Assembly (NCBI GenBank): GCA_019414665.1
Contig: DXLO01000009.1
Location: forward strand, 1 to 64,000
Source: Bacteroides sp.
GTDB lineage: Bacteria; Bacteroidota; Bacteroidia; Bacteroidales; Bacteroidaceae
Direction of reading: 5' to 3'
DNA length: 64,000 nucleotides
Both the position numbers and the translations under genes were made by a program. This document shows, one piece after another, positions 54,301 to 63,148 of the stretch. Positions within the stretch are counted from its first letter, which is position 1. The number at the start of each line of letters is the position of its first letter. Under the pieces are notes generated by a model, which saw nothing but the letters and a program-made list of their open reading frames with translations, ran no database searches and had not been told where the DNA came from.

Positions 54301-55596
54301 TGCAATCTCGTGAGGGCGGACTACTCCATGCACGAGAGCATATTCCGCACACCCGACAAGGTGGGAAACCTGTACCGCAGCGAAAGCGGAAGGGACAGGA
54401 CGTATGACGGCGGCGGACGGCTGACAAGCGACGGGAAGTTCCACTACCGCTACGACTGCGAGGGGAACCTCGTACACAGAAGCCGCAGGAACCTGTCGGA
54501 TATGAACAGCGGCAGTGCAGGCCGCAGCAGGAAGGGGCTGTTCGGACTGTTCTCTTCCCCGGAGAACGGAGAAGGCGGCAGTGCCGGAACCAAGGACACC
54601 CCGTTTGCAGACTGGCAGCCGGGAGACACCTGCTACGAGTGGCTGGCCAGCGGAATGCTTGCCGGAGTGAAGACACCTGACGGAAAGACCGTCTCCTTCG
54701 AATATGACGCGCTCGGACGACGGGTATCGAAGACCGTGGACGGAACCGTCCGGCGGTTCGGATGGGACGGCAACGTGGTGCTGCACGAATGGGACATTGA
54801 GGAAGCCGGCAGACCGAAGCTCATCACTGACGGAAGCGGACGCGAGGAATACGAAGGCACGGAGAAGCCGGAGAACCTCGTGACATGGATATATGACGGA
54901 ACCTCGTTCACTCCGGTGGCGAAAGTCACGAACGGTGAACGCTACACGATTGTGCATGACTATCTGGGCACGCCTACGCAGGCATACGACAGCAAGGGGA
55001 ACCTTGTATGGGAGATGCTGCTGGACGTGTACGGAGAGGTGAAGGAATGCCACGGAGACCGCATACTTGTACCGTTCCGCTATCAGGGACAGTACGAGGA
55101 TGAGGAGACGGGATTGTACTACAATCGCTTCAGGTACTACTCGTCTCAGATGGGGATGTACATTTCTGCTGACCCCATTGGCCTGGCAGGGAATAATCCT
55201 ACACTGTATGGGTATGTGTTAGACGTGAATACATGGCTGGATTTTTGGGGGTTATCTAAAACTACAGTTGGTAGGTGGATGAGTAATAAAGAATATGAAG
55301 AGATGCTTAAAACAGGAAAAGTTGTAGAAAGCCATACAGGAACCACACATGTTGCTAATCCGGCATCAGTTGAAGCATATGGTAAACAAGCTAAAAATGG
55401 GACTATTTATGTTGAGTTTGATGTTGATGAAAAATGCTTAAAACAAACAAATATAGAATGGGCAAGTATATCAGGCCCAAACTCAGTAACAGGACGGATG
55501 GCTAAGCGTAATGGATTACCTATTCCAGAAATGCCCGAAGCAACTAACATTAGAGTGAGAGCAAAAAAAATAAATGGTAAAATAATTTGTTGCTAA
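51343..55596 (+). CDS. PAAR-Rhs effector with TreTu-like ADP-ribosyltransferase toxin candidate
   Basis: 1417 residues. The N-terminal ~160 hold a PAAR-like region (VIGVDVHVTTAPPF, GTNVSVNGLKRG, L-T-H-I-P-L-A-G-P-F) that caps the VgrG spike. Residues ~225-1290 are Rhs/YD repeats (Y-x-Y-D-x-x-G-x-x) forming the toxin cocoon, ending with Y-Y-N-R-F-R-Y-Y and the DPIGL autocleavage-type motif (~1278-1285). The last ~112 residues are the toxin: RWMSNKEYEEMLKTG, T-T-H-V-A-N-P-A-S, Y-V-E-F-D-V-D and I-S-G-P-N-S follow the layout of TreTu-type ADP-ribosyltransferases, which modify EF-Tu. That assignment is from memory of the family pattern. Core is GC-rich, toxin AT-rich. Confidence 0.9.
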   Translation: MLLADSHTTMVIGVDVHVTTAPPFNPIHPYIGMVIDPADYIPFLGTNVSVNGLKRGVSDTGGMIIPLTHIPLAGPFAMASMIGHESMNFFASQNTFCDGSRMSPKGYMVMTCNDVGIPLSAGVGKNKAGKTRLIPSLFAPTSFSLPVPTGKPVMVGGPYVPDWGGMLAGLAASIGFSSLIKLGSKGVGKALKAFNHKVLKNKKIQELFPATKKLSAYLCKNGFEPVNLVNGAVVYEGTDFGFPSPLPLEWTRAWYSDSDYEGWLGHGTHCRYDRTVESFEDEGVTMLRMEDGRAVPFPAIAPGGEFYMRSERTTLRRTDKGYEAYSHDTLLTYRFDMRDGRAWRLTHIENPDGLRVRLHFADGRLAGLTDPAGRRIQATTDGKGRITELSFVTEKGNEPLVSYTYDKEGNMTGITDALGKATRMTYSGHLMTEKTDRNGDTYCWEYDGKGRCVHTYGRDGMMEGRIEYHPEKGYNLVTDSTGGTTTYRYTPEQLVTSEIDPLGNETRHSYTDYMEPYRTTDPEGGVTGYSYDGEGKLTGITYPDGSGEMFVHDERGRLIIHIDCEGNKTVRLYDRERPHLVTGFIDAAGEVTELTYDEHGLPVTVSKGKRRSELSYDREMNLEAWHEDGRKLGGWKHDARGRMTERTSPGYRTEFYHYDALDRLRRIDARDGNVIHLDYDNYDSITEARDARRHVRMGYNSVGSMTWREEAGHRVSFNYDGMDRLTEVVNEAGAGYLFGRDLAGNITSERDYGGIGRTYHRDGCGRVTRIDRPGGRSTTYTYDAMGRVTTAAYHDGTREEYGYDRNGLMVSADNTEARIRLERDPMGRVVCEKAGLPGGDTFTQVMSVESEYSIYGERTRVRSSLGADMRLSYDNPGLVGEIKAEVERPEPEKASAEEGNTGKKDIQSWESSILRDDAGRETERFATGGIRITTDYDDMGLVRSRHVHSGERHTGWRSYRWDVGARLMSMRCNLSPEPVIFDYDGMCNLVRADYSMHESIFRTPDKVGNLYRSESGRDRTYDGGGRLTSDGKFHYRYDCEGNLVHRSRRNLSDMNSGSAGRSRKGLFGLFSSPENGEGGSAGTKDTPFADWQPGDTCYEWLASGMLAGVKTPDGKTVSFEYDALGRRVSKTVDGTVRRFGWDGNVVLHEWDIEEAGRPKLITDGSGREEYEGTEKPENLVTWIYDGTSFTPVAKVTNGERYTIVHDYLGTPTQAYDSKGNLVWEMLLDVYGEVKECHGDRILVPFRYQGQYEDEETGLYYNRFRYYSSQMGMYISADPIGLAGNNPTLYGYVLDVNTWLDFWGLSKTTVGRWMSNKEYEEMLKTGKVVESHTGTTHVANPASVEAYGKQAKNGTIYVEFDVDEKCLKQTNIEWASISGPNSVTGRMAKRNGLPIPEMPEATNIRVRAKKINGKIICC
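51349..54872 (+). repeat. 3.5-kb direct repeat of the rhs core, copy 1
   Basis: Aligned at a constant offset of 4577 bp with 55926-59449. I noticed only a few base differences near the 5' end (around 51369 and 51415) over the stretch compared by eye; beyond 54872 the copies diverge mainly at third codon positions up to the toxin junction. Confidence 0.85.
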
Positions 55597-55598
55597 TT

Positions 55599-55913
55599 AT
55601 GATAATTCATGAATTCTATGATTGGCTTTTAGTTCAGTCTTATTCAGATGAAATAAAGATTGATATAACACCATTACATTTTAATGAGGTAATGGATAAT
55701 GAACAACTAAAAGAGACAATATGTATTGATATAGAGAATGATAAGTATTTAGGGAAATTTGTGATATGGGATGACAATAGCTGTTTTTACGAATTAATGG
55801 ATATTAAAACGACTTCAACTATATTACATGATAGAATTGATTTTAATTCACTCAATGAATTAAAATCAATCTATAATAACTTTATTCAATATTCAATATC
55901 CAAAATAAAATAA
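55599..55913 (+). CDS. Immunity protein candidate for the first Rhs toxin
   Basis: A small, A/T-rich soluble protein (104 aa from ATG 55599, 2 bp after the rhs stop; an in-frame ATG at 55587 overlaps it). I-H-E-F-Y-D-W-L-L at the start, an acidic middle (I-D-I-E-N-D-K-Y-L-G-K-F-V-I-W-D-D) and a helical end. Position directly behind the toxin and the drop in GC fit an immunity gene; no family recognised. Confidence 0.7.
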   Translation: MIIHEFYDWLLVQSYSDEIKIDITPLHFNEVMDNEQLKETICIDIENDKYLGKFVIWDDNSCFYELMDIKTTSTILHDRIDFNSLNELKSIYNNFIQYSISKIK

Positions 55914-55922
55914 TCCTCATAG

Positions 55923-58900
55923 TTGTTAGCGGACAGTCATACCACAATGGTGATCGGGGTTGACGTACATGTGACGACGGCTCCCCCCTTCAATCCCATC
56001 CATCCCTACATCGGGATGGTGATAGACCCCGCTGACTACATACCGTTCCTGGGTACGAACGTAAGCGTGAACGGACTGAAGCGCGGCGTATCCGATACGG
56101 GCGGGATGATCATCCCCCTGACGCACATACCGCTTGCCGGCCCGTTTGCCATGGCATCCATGATCGGCCACGAAAGCATGAACTTCTTCGCCTCGCAGAA
56201 CACGTTCTGCGACGGCAGCCGCATGAGCCCGAAGGGATACATGGTGATGACCTGCAACGACGTGGGCATACCCCTGTCGGCAGGCGTAGGAAAGAACAAG
56301 GCGGGAAAGACAAGGCTCATACCGAGCCTGTTCGCACCGACCTCCTTCTCACTCCCGGTGCCGACCGGAAAGCCCGTGATGGTGGGCGGTCCCTATGTCC
56401 CAGACTGGGGAGGAATGCTGGCCGGCCTTGCTGCAAGCATCGGATTCAGTTCGCTGATAAAGCTCGGAAGCAAGGGAGTCGGAAAGGCACTCAAGGCATT
56501 CAACCACAAGGTGCTCAAGAACAAGAAGATACAGGAACTGTTCCCCGCAACAAAAAAACTGAGCGCATACCTGTGCAAGAACGGTTTCGAGCCGGTGAAC
56601 CTTGTAAACGGAGCCGTGGTTTACGAAGGCACGGACTTCGGGTTCCCCTCTCCGCTGCCGCTGGAATGGACGAGGGCTTGGTATTCCGACTCGGATTACG
56701 AGGGATGGCTCGGACACGGGACACACTGCCGGTACGACCGCACGGTGGAGAGCTTCGAGGACGAAGGCGTGACGATGCTGCGCATGGAGGACGGACGTGC
56801 CGTGCCGTTCCCGGCGATAGCACCGGGCGGAGAGTTCTACATGCGCTCCGAACGCACGACGCTGCGCCGCACGGACAAAGGCTATGAGGCATACAGCCAC
56901 GACACCCTGCTCACTTACCGGTTCGACATGAGGGACGGCAGGGCATGGAGGCTGACCCACATAGAGAATCCGGACGGCCTCCGGGTACGGCTGCACTTTG
57001 CCGACGGAAGGCTGGCCGGACTGACCGACCCTGCAGGACGCAGGATACAGGCCACCACGGACGGAAAGGGACGGATAACGGAACTCTCGTTCGTGACGGA
57101 AAAAGGGAACGAGCCCCTGGTGTCGTACACCTACGACAAAGAGGGAAACATGACCGGCATCACCGACGCCCTGGGAAAGGCCACAAGGATGACGTACTCC
57201 GGACACCTGATGACGGAGAAGACAGACCGCAACGGCGATACCTACTGCTGGGAATACGACGGGAAGGGACGCTGCGTGCATACCTACGGCAGGGACGGAA
57301 TGATGGAGGGACGCATAGAGTACCATCCCGAAAAGGGCTACAACCTGGTGACCGACTCCACTGGAGGAACGACCACCTACCGCTACACGCCCGAGCAGCT
57401 CGTGACGTCGGAGATAGACCCGCTGGGCAACGAGACACGCCACAGCTACACGGACTACATGGAGCCGTACCGCACCACAGATCCCGAAGGCGGAGTGACG
57501 GGCTACAGCTATGACGGGGAGGGAAAGCTCACCGGCATCACCTATCCCGACGGCAGCGGGGAAATGTTCGTCCATGACGAGAGAGGACGGCTCATCATCC
57601 ACATAGACTGCGAGGGGAACAAGACGGTGCGCCTGTACGACAGGGAACGACCGCACCTCGTGACCGGATTCATAGACGCTGCGGGAGAAGTGACCGAACT
57701 GACCTACGATGAACACGGACTGCCCGTGACGGTAAGCAAGGGAAAGCGCCGGAGCGAACTCTCGTACGACAGGGAAATGAACCTCGAGGCGTGGCATGAG
57801 GACGGCAGGAAGCTCGGAGGATGGAAGCACGACGCAAGGGGAAGGATGACGGAACGCACCTCCCCCGGGTACCGCACGGAGTTCTACCACTACGACGCGC
57901 TGGACCGTCTGCGCCGCATAGACGCCCGGGACGGGAACGTCATACACCTGGACTACGACAACTACGACAGCATCACCGAGGCGCGTGACGCAAGAAGGCA
58001 CGTGCGCATGGGCTACAACTCGGTGGGCAGCATGACCTGGCGGGAGGAAGCCGGGCACAGGGTGAGCTTCAACTATGACGGGATGGACCGACTGACAGAG
58101 GTGGTAAACGAGGCAGGCGCAGGATACCTGTTCGGACGCGACCTTGCGGGAAACATCACTTCGGAAAGGGACTACGGAGGCATAGGGCGCACATACCACA
58201 GGGACGGATGCGGACGGGTGACACGCATAGACCGCCCCGGAGGACGCTCCACGACCTATACATACGATGCCATGGGGCGTGTGACGACAGCCGCATACCA
58301 TGACGGCACAAGGGAGGAATACGGATATGACAGGAACGGACTGATGGTATCGGCCGACAACACGGAGGCACGCATAAGGCTGGAGCGCGACCCGATGGGA
58401 CGTGTGGTATGCGAGAAGGCGGGTCTCCCGGGAGGCGACACATTCACGCAGGTGATGTCCGTGGAATCGGAATACAGCATATACGGCGAGCGCACCCGCG
58501 TAAGAAGCTCGCTCGGAGCGGACATGCGGCTGTCCTACGACAATCCGGGACTGGTAGGAGAAATAAAGGCCGAGGTGGAAAGGCCTGAACCGGAAAAGGC
58601 ATCCGCAGAAGAAGGGAACACAGGAAAAAAGGACATACAGTCCTGGGAAAGCAGCATCCTGCGGGACGATGCGGGACGCGAGACGGAACGCTTCGCCACG
58701 GGCGGGATAAGGATTACCACGGACTATGACGACATGGGGCTTGTACGCTCCCGCCACGTGCATTCGGGCGAAAGGCATACGGGATGGAGAAGCTACCGGT
58801 GGGACGTGGGCGCAAGGCTGATGTCAATGCGCTGCAACCTCTCCCCCGAGCCGGTCATCTTCGACTACGACGGAATGTGCAATCTCGTGAGGGCGGACTA

Positions 58901-60197
58901 CTCCATGCACGAGAGCATATTCCGCACACCCGACAAGGTGGGAAACCTGTACCGCAGCGAAAGCGGAAGGGACAGGACGTATGACGGCGGCGGACGGCTG
59001 ACAAGCGACGGGAAGTTCCACTACCGCTACGACTGCGAGGGGAACCTCGTACACAGAAGCCGCAGGAACCTGTCGGATATGAACAGCGGCAGTGCAGGCC
59101 GCAGCAGGAAGGGGCTGTTCGGACTGTTCTCTTCCCCGGAGAACGGAGAAGGCGGCAGTGCCGGAACCAAGGACACCCCGTTTGCAGACTGGCAGCCGGG
59201 AGACACCTGCTACGAGTGGCTGGCCAGCGGAATGCTTGCCGGAGTGAAGACACCTGACGGAAAGACCGTCTCCTTCGAATATGACGCGCTCGGACGACGG
59301 GTATCGAAGACCGTGGACGGAACCGTCCGGCGGTTCGGATGGGACGGCAACGTGGTGCTGCACGAATGGGACATTGAGGAAGCCGGCAGACCGAAGCTCA
59401 TCACTGACGGAAGCGGACGCGAGGAATACGAAGGCACGGAGAAGCCGGAAAACCTCGTGACATGGATATATGACGGAACCTCGTTCACGCCGGTGGCAAA
59501 AGTCACTGACGGGGAACGTTATACGATAGTGCATGACTATCTGGGCACGCCTACGCAGGCATACGACAGCAGGGGAAACCTTGTATGGGAGATGCTGCTG
59601 GACGTGTACGGAGAGGTGAAGGAATGTCACGGAGACCGAACGCTCGTACCCTTCCGCTATCAGGGACAGTATGAGGATATTGAGACGGGGCTGTACTACA
59701 ACCGCTTCCGCTACTATTCATCGCAGATGGGGATGTACATCTCGCAAGATCCAATAGGATTATTAGGTGGAATTAATCAGTATATTTATGTACAAGACCC
59801 TAATAGCTTAATTGATTTATTAGGACTATTTGGCATGCCTAAAGGTGGCTGGAACTACAATAACATGCCTAGATTTGATGGTTATCAATTACACCATGTA
59901 ATACCACGGTCAAAAGCTAATCATCCCGCAATAAAAGCAGCTGGATTTGATGTGGACAGGTTAAGTAATTTAATATACTTACCTAAAGAGTCAGGGATTC
60001 ATCCAACGCGAAGCATCCATAATGGTTGGAATAAGGAGCACGCCAATTACAATGCCAATATAACGCGCCAATTAGATGAAATAGCCGAAATAGGAAAAGC
60101 CAATCATTGGTCTAAAGCTGATTATGCAGCTGCAATCGAAGATTTAAAAAATGAAACGAAGCAAGGATTACGCAATGGTAGAATAAGTTGTCATTAA
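55923..60197 (+). CDS. PAAR-Rhs effector with AHH-type HNH nuclease toxin
   Basis: 1424 residues. From 55926 to about 59449 it matches the first rhs almost base for base, so it has the same PAAR-like cap and Rhs shell. The ATG of the first copy is missing: the start is TTG 55923 or ATG 55947. After QDPIGLLGG (~1277) the end is different: L-H-H-V-I-P-R-S-K-A-N-H-P, G-F-D-V-D-R-L-S-N-L-I-Y-L-P, S-I-H-N-G-W-N and H-A-N-Y-N match the AHH subgroup of HNH/endonuclease VII-fold toxins, which cut DNA. Immunity gene follows by 12 bp. Confidence 0.9.
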   Translation: MLADSHTTMVIGVDVHVTTAPPFNPIHPYIGMVIDPADYIPFLGTNVSVNGLKRGVSDTGGMIIPLTHIPLAGPFAMASMIGHESMNFFASQNTFCDGSRMSPKGYMVMTCNDVGIPLSAGVGKNKAGKTRLIPSLFAPTSFSLPVPTGKPVMVGGPYVPDWGGMLAGLAASIGFSSLIKLGSKGVGKALKAFNHKVLKNKKIQELFPATKKLSAYLCKNGFEPVNLVNGAVVYEGTDFGFPSPLPLEWTRAWYSDSDYEGWLGHGTHCRYDRTVESFEDEGVTMLRMEDGRAVPFPAIAPGGEFYMRSERTTLRRTDKGYEAYSHDTLLTYRFDMRDGRAWRLTHIENPDGLRVRLHFADGRLAGLTDPAGRRIQATTDGKGRITELSFVTEKGNEPLVSYTYDKEGNMTGITDALGKATRMTYSGHLMTEKTDRNGDTYCWEYDGKGRCVHTYGRDGMMEGRIEYHPEKGYNLVTDSTGGTTTYRYTPEQLVTSEIDPLGNETRHSYTDYMEPYRTTDPEGGVTGYSYDGEGKLTGITYPDGSGEMFVHDERGRLIIHIDCEGNKTVRLYDRERPHLVTGFIDAAGEVTELTYDEHGLPVTVSKGKRRSELSYDREMNLEAWHEDGRKLGGWKHDARGRMTERTSPGYRTEFYHYDALDRLRRIDARDGNVIHLDYDNYDSITEARDARRHVRMGYNSVGSMTWREEAGHRVSFNYDGMDRLTEVVNEAGAGYLFGRDLAGNITSERDYGGIGRTYHRDGCGRVTRIDRPGGRSTTYTYDAMGRVTTAAYHDGTREEYGYDRNGLMVSADNTEARIRLERDPMGRVVCEKAGLPGGDTFTQVMSVESEYSIYGERTRVRSSLGADMRLSYDNPGLVGEIKAEVERPEPEKASAEEGNTGKKDIQSWESSILRDDAGRETERFATGGIRITTDYDDMGLVRSRHVHSGERHTGWRSYRWDVGARLMSMRCNLSPEPVIFDYDGMCNLVRADYSMHESIFRTPDKVGNLYRSESGRDRTYDGGGRLTSDGKFHYRYDCEGNLVHRSRRNLSDMNSGSAGRSRKGLFGLFSSPENGEGGSAGTKDTPFADWQPGDTCYEWLASGMLAGVKTPDGKTVSFEYDALGRRVSKTVDGTVRRFGWDGNVVLHEWDIEEAGRPKLITDGSGREEYEGTEKPENLVTWIYDGTSFTPVAKVTDGERYTIVHDYLGTPTQAYDSRGNLVWEMLLDVYGEVKECHGDRTLVPFRYQGQYEDIETGLYYNRFRYYSSQMGMYISQDPIGLLGGINQYIYVQDPNSLIDLLGLFGMPKGGWNYNNMPRFDGYQLHHVIPRSKANHPAIKAAGFDVDRLSNLIYLPKESGIHPTRSIHNGWNKEHANYNANITRQLDEIAEIGKANHWSKADYAAAIEDLKNETKQGLRNGRISCH
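55926..59449 (+). repeat. 3.5-kb direct repeat of the rhs core, copy 2
   Basis: Second copy. The identity starts at TTAGCGGACAGTCATACCAC just inside the gene, so the copy lost the upstream ATG, and ends about 300 bp before the toxin-encoding part. Confidence 0.85.
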
Positions 60198-60209
60198 AAA
60201 AGAAATTTT

Positions 60210-60764
60210 ATGTATTTTGAATTTTTAGATTATTACAAACGAGATACAACATTTGTACTCAATGAAGACCAAAGTAATATTGATATATCAATACTAAAAG
60301 CTGGGCAGTTGATTAATGCTGATAAGACATTAGTATTTAATGTAGATAAAATTGATAGTTACATTAATACATATGATGTACTTCCAACATTTAATATGCC
60401 CCTTGTTAGTGCAAAATTTAAAAAAACTTTCAATGATCTAAAAGATGATATACAATTTGTAAAAGTATCAATTATCGATGATAATAACAATCATAACGAG
60501 GACTATTACTTTATGAATATTCTCAATGTTTTGCCTATTATGGATAAAAATACATCCATATTCGAAATAAAAAAATATGGGAAAGCTGAAGTTCTTAAAA
60601 TTAAGAAACTGTATATAACAGATTTAGAAGGACATTCAATCGTTCGTATGGCAGAACATAAATCGTATATTATTACCACTGATGCCTTCAAAAAACGTTG
60701 TGAAGATGCAAATTTAAAAGGAATTCATTTTGTTCAGGAGGGACATACAATATATAAAGATTAA
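60210..60764 (+). CDS. Imm11-like immunity protein for the AHH nuclease toxin
   Basis: 184 residues, A/T-rich, soluble. The layout follows the DUF1629/Imm11 pattern: V-L-P-T-F-N-M-P-L-V-S-A-K-F-K-K near 65, F-V-K-V-S-I-I-D-D, D-Y-Y-F-M-N-I-L-N near 105, then L-K-I-K-K-L-Y-I and a C-terminal S-Y-I-I-T-T-D-A-F-K-K ... G-I-H-F. The match is by pattern only. It directly follows the nuclease-tipped Rhs, which supports immunity to that toxin. The gap 60765-60989 behind it is A/T-rich, with TATATTTG at 60852 as a possible promoter for the next gene. Confidence 0.75.
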   Translation: MYFEFLDYYKRDTTFVLNEDQSNIDISILKAGQLINADKTLVFNVDKIDSYINTYDVLPTFNMPLVSAKFKKTFNDLKDDIQFVKVSIIDDNNNHNEDYYFMNILNVLPIMDKNTSIFEIKKYGKAEVLKIKKLYITDLEGHSIVRMAEHKSYIITTDAFKKRCEDANLKGIHFVQEGHTIYKD

Positions 60765-60989
60765 AATTTAATTTAAAACAATCATTTAAACAACAAATGG
60801 AACTTTGTATCTTTTTTATCTATTATTTTATCAAGTAATATTTCAATACAATATATTTGAATAAATATGAAGATTTCACTTACTCTTATTTATCATACAT
60901 AGACTTAAAGCTTTTTATATTACAACTATGCAGAATAAGATATTAATTTATAAACTTTAGTAAGAAAATAGCATATAGAGTTTTGTAAC

Positions 60990-62477
60990 ATGATCAGTAT
61001 ATTTACATGGATACCATTTTATAAAGAACTATCCAACTGGCTATTCAAAAAACAAAACGGCCAGTTGGAGTTGATATCTGTCCTAAAAAAGATTGGTATT
61101 ACCGGCTTTAGAGACGGTACAGAGAAGGGTAAACCAATAGAACTGAACGAAATAGACCCGTTCACATTCTTATCGTATCTCAACAAGTTTCACTCCAATG
61201 AAAGAAGAGTCGAAATATTACAAGATTTATGGACAGAACTGAAGTTCAAATGCCAAGAGCCGACAGATGTAACTGGACTTCCGACAATTCACCCAATGAA
61301 AGTGCATCTATTCCCATGGAAGACAACCAGGGGTAAAGATGATATAACAGCACTGTGGAACTTATTCAGACAAGCAAAAGAAGGGAAAATAGAAGAACAA
61401 CTCTTTCAAACCGTATTGGATATAAAAAGTGTAGGAAAAGGCAAACTCAGTATTGTACTGTTCTATACCAATCCAGAGAAGTTCGTTCCTCTGGACTCCA
61501 ATACATCATCATATCTGCGAAAAAAGAAGTTGAGCTACACCTATGACAGCTTTGCTTCTTATGAAAAACTGTCAGAAGAAGCAATCCGGAGTCTTGGGAA
61601 AAAGCCTTGGGAGATTTCATGTGATGCCTATGACTCCATCCCTGAAAATGAAACTTCAACAACCATAGGTAGTATCAGAACATTATTTGAAAGACTTGAA
61701 GGCGAACTGGAAGACAGCATGGATTACCATATCTTTTACAGAGGGCAATCGGACAAAAAATATGGGCTACTCCCCTCAATCTATCGGGAAGAAGCACTGA
61801 TCCAGAATGAGGACAAGATATTCAGAGACATTATCGCACAATGTCCTACCGATTTCAAGGGAAGCACATCAGCCTTTGAGAAACTGGTAAAGATGCAGCA
61901 CTACTCTTTACCGACACGTCTGCTGGACATTACAACCAATCCTTTGGTTGCCATGTATTTTGCTTGCGACGATGACAAAGTTGACGGCAAGCTGTTTCGT
62001 TTTGAAGTCAAAACATCAGACATCAAATATTTTGACAGCGATGCAGTCAGCGTAGTATCCAATATCGCAAAACGTCCAATAGACTTCAGTATTGAGAAGC
62101 TTCGGGACTTAGACCGTGAGGAATTTAACAATCAAACAGACATAGCCTATCTGCTACATGAGATCAAGTACGAAAAGCCTCATTTCCAAGATATAATTGA
62201 CTCAAAAGACATAGAAAGAGTCTTTTGTGTGAAACCGATGTTCGACAACCCGCGTATCATCCGGCAATCGGGAGCTTTCTTCCTTTATGGCATAGACGGA
62301 AACAAAAGCAAGCCAGCAATACTCAACTTCGACTATAAAACGTATATCATCGGCAAGGCGCAAAAGAAGAAAATCAGGAAGCAACTTGAAGCTCTCGGTA
62401 TAGACAAATCCACATTGTTCCCCGAAGTGGAGCATGTGGCCGAACATATAAAGGAGAAATATCATATCACCCAATAA
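60990..62477 (+). CDS. FRG-domain protein (495 aa)
   Basis: The FRG domain (named for its F-R-G motif) spans residues ~235-350: I-F-Y-R-G-Q-S-D-K-K-Y-G-L-L-P-S-I-Y-R-E-E, a helical part, then Q-H-Y-S-L-P-T-R-L-L-D-I-T-T-N-P-L-V-A-M-Y-F-A. The first ~230 residues form an unrecognised domain with a helix-hairpin-like I-K-S-V-G-K-G-K-L segment. FRG proteins are frequent in defence islands and on phages, and a nucleotide- or ADP-ribose-linked activity has been suggested for the fold; here function is unproved. It stands alone ahead of a Panacea pair. Confidence 0.8.
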   Translation: MISIFTWIPFYKELSNWLFKKQNGQLELISVLKKIGITGFRDGTEKGKPIELNEIDPFTFLSYLNKFHSNERRVEILQDLWTELKFKCQEPTDVTGLPTIHPMKVHLFPWKTTRGKDDITALWNLFRQAKEGKIEEQLFQTVLDIKSVGKGKLSIVLFYTNPEKFVPLDSNTSSYLRKKKLSYTYDSFASYEKLSEEAIRSLGKKPWEISCDAYDSIPENETSTTIGSIRTLFERLEGELEDSMDYHIFYRGQSDKKYGLLPSIYREEALIQNEDKIFRDIIAQCPTDFKGSTSAFEKLVKMQHYSLPTRLLDITTNPLVAMYFACDDDKVDGKLFRFEVKTSDIKYFDSDAVSVVSNIAKRPIDFSIEKLRDLDREEFNNQTDIAYLLHEIKYEKPHFQDIIDSKDIERVFCVKPMFDNPRIIRQSGAFFLYGIDGNKSKPAILNFDYKTYIIGKAQKKKIRKQLEALGIDKSTLFPEVEHVAEHIKEKYHITQ

Positions 62478-62553
62478 GATCAGGAAATACGAATAGTATG
62501 GCCTCAAAGTCAGATTTTACGGACTACGGGCGTATTATTCAATAAATTAGTTG

Positions 62554-62561
62554 TATCTTTG
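62554..62561 (+). promoter_or_regulatory. Promoter -7 box of the Panacea pair
   Basis: TATCTTTG matches the Bacteroides -7 consensus, 24 nt before the ATG at 62585. Confidence 0.6.
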
Positions 62562-62584
62562 CCAAATAATTGAATTAAGATAAA

Positions 62585-63142
62585 ATGAAAACTTTTATAC
62601 AGATTGCAAAAATAAAAGCAGTATTACTCTATATCATGCAGAGTTTTCCCCAAGGAGTGGACTATATAAAGTTATTCAAGATACTTTATTTTGCCCAGCA
62701 GGATCATCTTGTCAAATATGGAAAGGTACTTGTAGAGGACTCATTCAGGGCATTGAAGCATGGCCCTGTACCGACCTATACCTATAAGGCACTGCAAATA
62801 GCAGAGGGAAAGCCACTGGAAGGAAATTTTGAAGAATTTCTCACCGGTATAGAAGTACGAAACAAGAAGGTATATACTTCTGCAAAACCTGATATGGACT
62901 ACATTTCAGGTGCAGACAAGCGTTGTCTTGATGCTGCCATCGAAAAATATAAGGATACAGATCCTTATGACCTGTCGGATCTGTCGCACGACTCGGCATG
63001 GGAAGAAGCAATGACCCGTATTCAGGATGATCCCCAAAAGAATTTCATTACCATCATAGATATAGCAAGAGCCGGAAAGGCAACCAAAGAAATGGTAGAT
63101 TACATCCGTGAAAAACAAATTGTCAAAAACGCTTTATCTTAA
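62585..63142 (+). CDS. Panacea (DUF4065/SocA-like) antitoxin candidate
   Basis: 185 residues with the DUF4065 pattern: V-D-Y-I-K-L-F-K-I-L-Y-F-A-Q-Q, S-F-R-A-L-K-H-G-P-V-P (~53-63), then a helical A-I-E-K-Y segment and H-D-S-A-W. Panacea-domain proteins act as antitoxins for many unrelated toxins or as SocA-type adaptors. It is followed 7 bp downstream by a small gene, the classical two-gene arrangement. Antitoxin role inferred. Confidence 0.85.
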   Translation: MKTFIQIAKIKAVLLYIMQSFPQGVDYIKLFKILYFAQQDHLVKYGKVLVEDSFRALKHGPVPTYTYKALQIAEGKPLEGNFEEFLTGIEVRNKKVYTSAKPDMDYISGADKRCLDAAIEKYKDTDPYDLSDLSHDSAWEEAMTRIQDDPQKNFITIIDIARAGKATKEMVDYIREKQIVKNALS

Positions 63143-63148
63143 AATCAG

